A DNA stretch of 8,268 nucleotides from contig JAUYLM010000037.1 in assembly GCA_030698965.1 (NCBI GenBank), positions 1-8,268 of the forward strand, written 5' to 3'. A program made the translations under genes and the position numbers. The stretch is from a bacterium. GTDB taxonomy: Bacteria; Patescibacteriota; Minisyncoccia; Phycocordibacterales; PALSA-1337. Below, piece by piece: positions 5,683 to 8,268 of the stretch. Position 1 is the stretch's first letter. Each line of letters begins with the position of its first letter. A model generated the notes under the pieces. The model searched no databases and had not been told where the DNA came from. It was given only the letters and a program-made list of their open reading frames with translations.

Positions 5683-7473
5683 ATGGATATACGAAACATC
5701 GCAATTATCGCCCACGTGGACCACGGCAAGACTACCCTGACCGATGCCATCATGACCCAGTGCGGTCACGCTGACGAAGGATCCATGGACTCGAACGCCC
5801 TTGAGCAGGAGCGCGGTATTACTATTTACGCCAAGAATACTTCGATAACATACAAAGATACGAAGATCAACATCGTGGACACTCCGGGTCATGCGGACTT
5901 CGGATCTGAAGTTGAACGTGTTCTTCGTTCAATCGATACTGTTCTTCTGGTTGTGGACGCGCAAGAAGGACCAATGCCGCAGACGAGATTTGTGCTCAAG
6001 AAGTCTCTGGAGCTCGGACTCAAGCCTATTGTTGTTATAAATAAGATTGACAAGCCGGCCGCGAACCCGGATCATACCCACGAGCAGGTTCTGGAACTCT
6101 TCCTCGAGCTTGGAGCAAATGATACACAGCTGGACTTCCCTACTATTTACGCCATTGGCCGCCAGGGTGTCGCAATGAAAAAACTTACGGATGAAAGAAA
6201 GGATCTTTCTCCACTTCTCGATACTATTCTAGAACATGTTCCGGCTGCGAATGCCAACAAGAGCGCGGAAAATCCTCTTGTTGTCCAAACTTTCAATCTT
6301 GGCTACGACAATTTCCTAGGCCGTCTGGCTATCGGAAGAATTTATGATGGAACGATCAAGAATGGAGCGACTGTCTTTGTAAAGACGACCGATGGCAAGA
6401 CAGTTTCAGGAAAAGTTACGAAGCTTTTTACATTTGAAGGAAAAAAGAAAATTGAAATACAGGAGGCTTCATCCGGAGATATCGTCATGATCGCGGGATT
6501 CCCTCAAATATATATTGGAGAGACCATAACAGACAGCGAAGCGACTCCGGCTTTGGCGGCTATCAAGATAGATGAACCGACTATCTCACTCAATTTTCTT
6601 GTAAATAATTCACCTTTTGCCGGACGCGAAGGTAAATTTGTCACAGGCAGGCAGATACGGGAGAGGTTGGAAAAAGAGCTAGAGGTGAATGTCGGTCTCA
6701 AGGTGGATTTTTCTAATAATGACTATTTCCGAGTCTACGGACGAGGAGAGCTGCACATTGCCGTTCTTCTTGAGAACATGCGACGCGAAGGATACGAGCT
6801 TCAGGTTTCCCAGCCTCAAGTTATTGTCAAAGAAATTGACGCGGTAAAAAGCGAGCCTTTCGAAGAGCTCACGATCGATACTCCTGAAGAATACTCCGGA
6901 GCTATCATCGAAAAGCTTGGAAAAAGAAAGGCCATTATGACGGACATGAAAACAAAAGAGGGTGTTGCCAGAATGCTATTTGAAATTCCTACCCGCGGGC
7001 TTCTCGGCTACCGTTCCATGTTCATGATCGATACTCGTGGCGAAGGCATTCTAGCCAGTCGATTCACTGAATTCAAGCCTTATGCCGGAGAAATCGAGAA
7101 GCATGCTACAGGTTCCATGACTTCCATGATGTCAGGAAAGGCACTGGCTTTCGCCATATGGAATCTCCAGGACAGAGGACGCATTTTTATTGAACCCACC
7201 ACGGAGGTCTACGAGGGGATGGTCATTGGAGACGCTTCAAAGGGCGATGATATGGAAGTTAATCCATGCAAAGGAAAGGCTATGAGCAATACGCGATCAT
7301 CCGGAAATGATGAACATATCATGCTTACACCTCCATGGAAAATTGATATTGAAAGAGGTCTGGAAACTATGAGAGAGGATGAATATCTTGAGATTACACC
7401 TATAAACGTGCGGTTGCGCAAGAAGTTTTTGACTGATAATGATAGAGCGAAGGCGAAGAGGAAGGATATGTAA
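5683..7473 (+). CDS. typA: Ribosome-binding translational GTPase TypA/BipA
   Basis: GTPase of the EF-G-like family that binds ribosomes and supports 50S assembly and growth under stress such as cold. At 596 residues it is close to the usual 600-610. G-domain motifs: G1 AHVDHGKT (10-17), G2 RGITI (44-48), G3 DTPGH (66-70) and G4 NKID (120-123). The G5 region reads YAIGRQG (146-152), where most BipA have YASA. Domain II follows from about 200. Domain V carries RGLLGYRS, and the BipA-specific C-terminal domain runs from the M-S-G-K-A-L-A-F region through NPCKGKAMSN to the basic tail (LRKKFL.....AKAKRK). The last part distinguishes it from EF-G and LepA. The start at 5683 is set by the family N-terminus MDIRNIAIIAHVDHGKT. 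The gene has its own promoter, is isolated upstream by the terminator at 5594-5633, and has no clear terminator downstream. Confidence 0.98.
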   Translation: MDIRNIAIIAHVDHGKTTLTDAIMTQCGHADEGSMDSNALEQERGITIYAKNTSITYKDTKINIVDTPGHADFGSEVERVLRSIDTVLLVVDAQEGPMPQTRFVLKKSLELGLKPIVVINKIDKPAANPDHTHEQVLELFLELGANDTQLDFPTIYAIGRQGVAMKKLTDERKDLSPLLDTILEHVPAANANKSAENPLVVQTFNLGYDNFLGRLAIGRIYDGTIKNGATVFVKTTDGKTVSGKVTKLFTFEGKKKIEIQEASSGDIVMIAGFPQIYIGETITDSEATPALAAIKIDEPTISLNFLVNNSPFAGREGKFVTGRQIRERLEKELEVNVGLKVDFSNNDYFRVYGRGELHIAVLLENMRREGYELQVSQPQVIVKEIDAVKSEPFEELTIDTPEEYSGAIIEKLGKRKAIMTDMKTKEGVARMLFEIPTRGLLGYRSMFMIDTRGEGILASRFTEFKPYAGEIEKHATGSMTSMMSGKALAFAIWNLQDRGRIFIEPTTEVYEGMVIGDASKGDDMEVNPCKGKAMSNTRSSGNDEHIMLTPPWKIDIERGLETMREDEYLEITPINVRLRKKFLTDNDRAKAKRKDM

Positions 7474-7491
7474 TGGAGGAGTAGAAAATTT

Positions 7492-7584
7492 ATGACGGAG
7501 CATGTCGTCACTTTGACATTTCTGAGCGATCGGAATCAAAGACTCGATCATTTCCAGACTTTCCTCGAATTTGCAGTTGCGTGA
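7492..7584 (+). CDS. Possible 30-residue ORF downstream of typA
   Basis: An ATG 18 bases after the typA stop opens a 30-codon frame (MTEHVVTLTF..., ending TGA). GGAGGAG at 7475-7481, 10 bases upstream, is the only well-placed Shine-Dalgarno-like sequence in the window. The peptide has no recognisable motif, membrane segment or Cys. It may be a small protein co-transcribed with typA, a decayed gene, or chance. The rest of the 173-base convergent gap (7474-7646) shows no gene or strong terminator, only a weak inverted repeat at about 7635-7655 (TATAG/CTATA). Confidence 0.2.
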   Translation: MTEHVVTLTFLSDRNQRLDHFQTFLEFAVA

Positions 7585-7646
7585 GTTAATGCCGAATTTC
7601 GATTTGATTTCACTTAACTGCGATAGTAACTCTGGTATAGATGTTT

Positions 7647-8129
7647 CTATAGTGGTCTCTGCAGATACTTATCCCTCACGTATATCCCTGCAACGCTCAT
7701 CATTTCCTTTCTGTCCTCTTTTGGGTTGTTATATAGATAATCCTTGATTGGATTGAAGTAAGGTTTGTCGAACAGCGCATAAATTGAACGTATTGCGGCA
7801 TTTTCTATATCATAATCTGTCTGTGGCCTCTCACTTTTAATTGAATCAAAGAAATCCTGAGAATTTTCCGCAAATATTTTATCAAAACCTATTTTCTTGA
7901 GATACTCCTTTCCTATGTCAGTTATCTTAATTGGGCTATAAGTATGCAATTTATTCCCATCAAGGAGGTTCAATTGAATTAGAGAGTCACAGACCACTTT
8001 AAGATTAACCTTCATTTTCTCCATTGTATGTTTCAAATCATCAAGAACCTGAAGCTTTCTTCCAATGTAAATTAGTCCACCTATGATGGCTGGGATACCT
8101 ATTGCGATGAGTAGATTTACTATGGTCAT
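7647..8129 (-). CDS. Membrane-anchored conserved-type hypothetical protein
   Basis: A 160-residue protein of unknown function. A hydrophobic N-terminal helix (about 4-22, NLLIAIGIPAIIGGLIYIG) is followed by an amphipathic, possibly coiled-coil helix (24-50, with K-L-Q-V-L-D-D-L). The next region could be a winged-helix-like domain: SPIKITDIGKEYLKKIGFDK (65-84). A predicted helical C-terminal part contains RPQTDYDIENAA, FNPIKDYLYNNP and AGIYVRDKYL. I believe I have seen this pattern (S-P..LT..G...L, then KT.YDV, then F..IK...YN, then Y.RDKYL) in uncharacterised bacterial proteins, but could not confirm it. The single N-terminal anchor with a cytosolic domain suggests a membrane-tethered regulatory or scaffold protein; this is a guess. 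It is visibly more AT-rich than typA and the adk-like gene. It is convergent with typA and has its own strong promoter. Confidence 0.8.
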   Translation of the reverse strand: MTIVNLLIAIGIPAIIGGLIYIGRKLQVLDDLKHTMEKMKVNLKVVCDSLIQLNLLDGNKLHTYSPIKITDIGKEYLKKIGFDKIFAENSQDFFDSIKSERPQTDYDIENAAIRSIYALFDKPYFNPIKDYLYNNPKEDRKEMMSVAGIYVRDKYLQRPL

Positions 8130-8135
8130 ATCGCA

Positions 8136-8162
8136 ATTATACCACGACTAGGTTTAATGCAA
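8136..8162 (-). promoter_or_regulatory. Strong extended -10 promoter for the membrane-anchored hypothetical gene; leaderless
   Basis: On the minus strand TTGCAT (8162-8157) is followed 15 bases later by a perfect TATAAT (8141-8136), preceded by TGG (8144-8142). Only 6 bases separate the -10 from the ATG (8129-8127), so the predicted transcription start is the A of the start codon or within a base or two of it. The spacer is shorter than optimal, which the extended -10 can compensate. Confidence 0.75.
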
Positions 8163-8268
8163 CTTTACATATCCATTTTCTATGTCTGAACTACAAATTA
8201 CAGCACAGATTTAGGAAAATATAATTGTTGCACATCAAAAAGACACATAAAATTATCCTATTATTAAT

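Noticed and set aside
8225..8253. TTGTTG-17-TAAAAT on the plus strand as a divergent promoter reading off the right edge
   Set aside because: Plausible spacing, but the sequence is AT-rich and no gene is visible before the window ends.
1..8268. tRNA/rRNA genes, CRISPR arrays, insertion sequences, phage genes
   Set aside because: No cloverleaf, regularly spaced repeats, transposase motifs or terminal inverted repeats were seen on either strand.

Overview
The window looks like chromosomal sequence from a small-genome bacterium. A member of the candidate phyla radiation (Patescibacteria) is my best guess. The reasons are a shortened type IV pilus ATPase, a GspK/PilX-like tip-protein family that I associate with that group, almost no Shine-Dalgarno sequences, and several promoters so close to the ATG that the transcripts would be leaderless. 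All of this is inference, since no phylogenetic marker could be searched. Reading frames work with TGA as stop, which argues against the candidate lineages that recode TGA as glycine.

Layout. Positions 1-687 (+) hold the 3' end of cysS (cysteinyl-tRNA synthetase). Its stop codon touches the stop codon of a convergent five-gene operon on the minus strand. Read from its promoter side, the operon runs: pilB-like ATPase (4595-3462), pilC/gspF-like inner-membrane protein (3459-2425), a prepilin fused to a predicted seven-bladed LVIVD-type beta-propeller (2453-1224), a 54-residue mini-prepilin (1219-1055) and a GspK/PilX-like protein (1062-688). The genes overlap or lie 2-4 bases apart. A 257-base divergent region (4596-4852) separates this operon from a divergent adenylate-kinase-like gene (4853-5569, +), which ends at a clear intrinsic terminator. 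Next is typA/bipA (5683-7473, +), a translational GTPase, apparently transcribed without a leader. At the right end is a conserved-type membrane-anchored hypothetical gene (8129-7647, -) with a near-ideal extended -10 promoter whose predicted start is the A of its ATG.

How the genes fit together. The pilus operon has a motor ATPase, a platform protein and three low-abundance-type pilins, one of which displays a propeller. I see no major pilin, prepilin peptidase, PilT or PilMNO here, so those must lie elsewhere. The set resembles the PilV/W/X-PilY1 priming and adhesin complex of classical type IV pili, with the propeller fused directly to a pilin. The plus-strand genes are housekeeping (cysS, adk-like, typA). 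The most interesting points are the propeller-pilin, the contracted tetracysteine element in PilB, the divergent adenylate kinase with a structured leader, and the leaderless gene starts.
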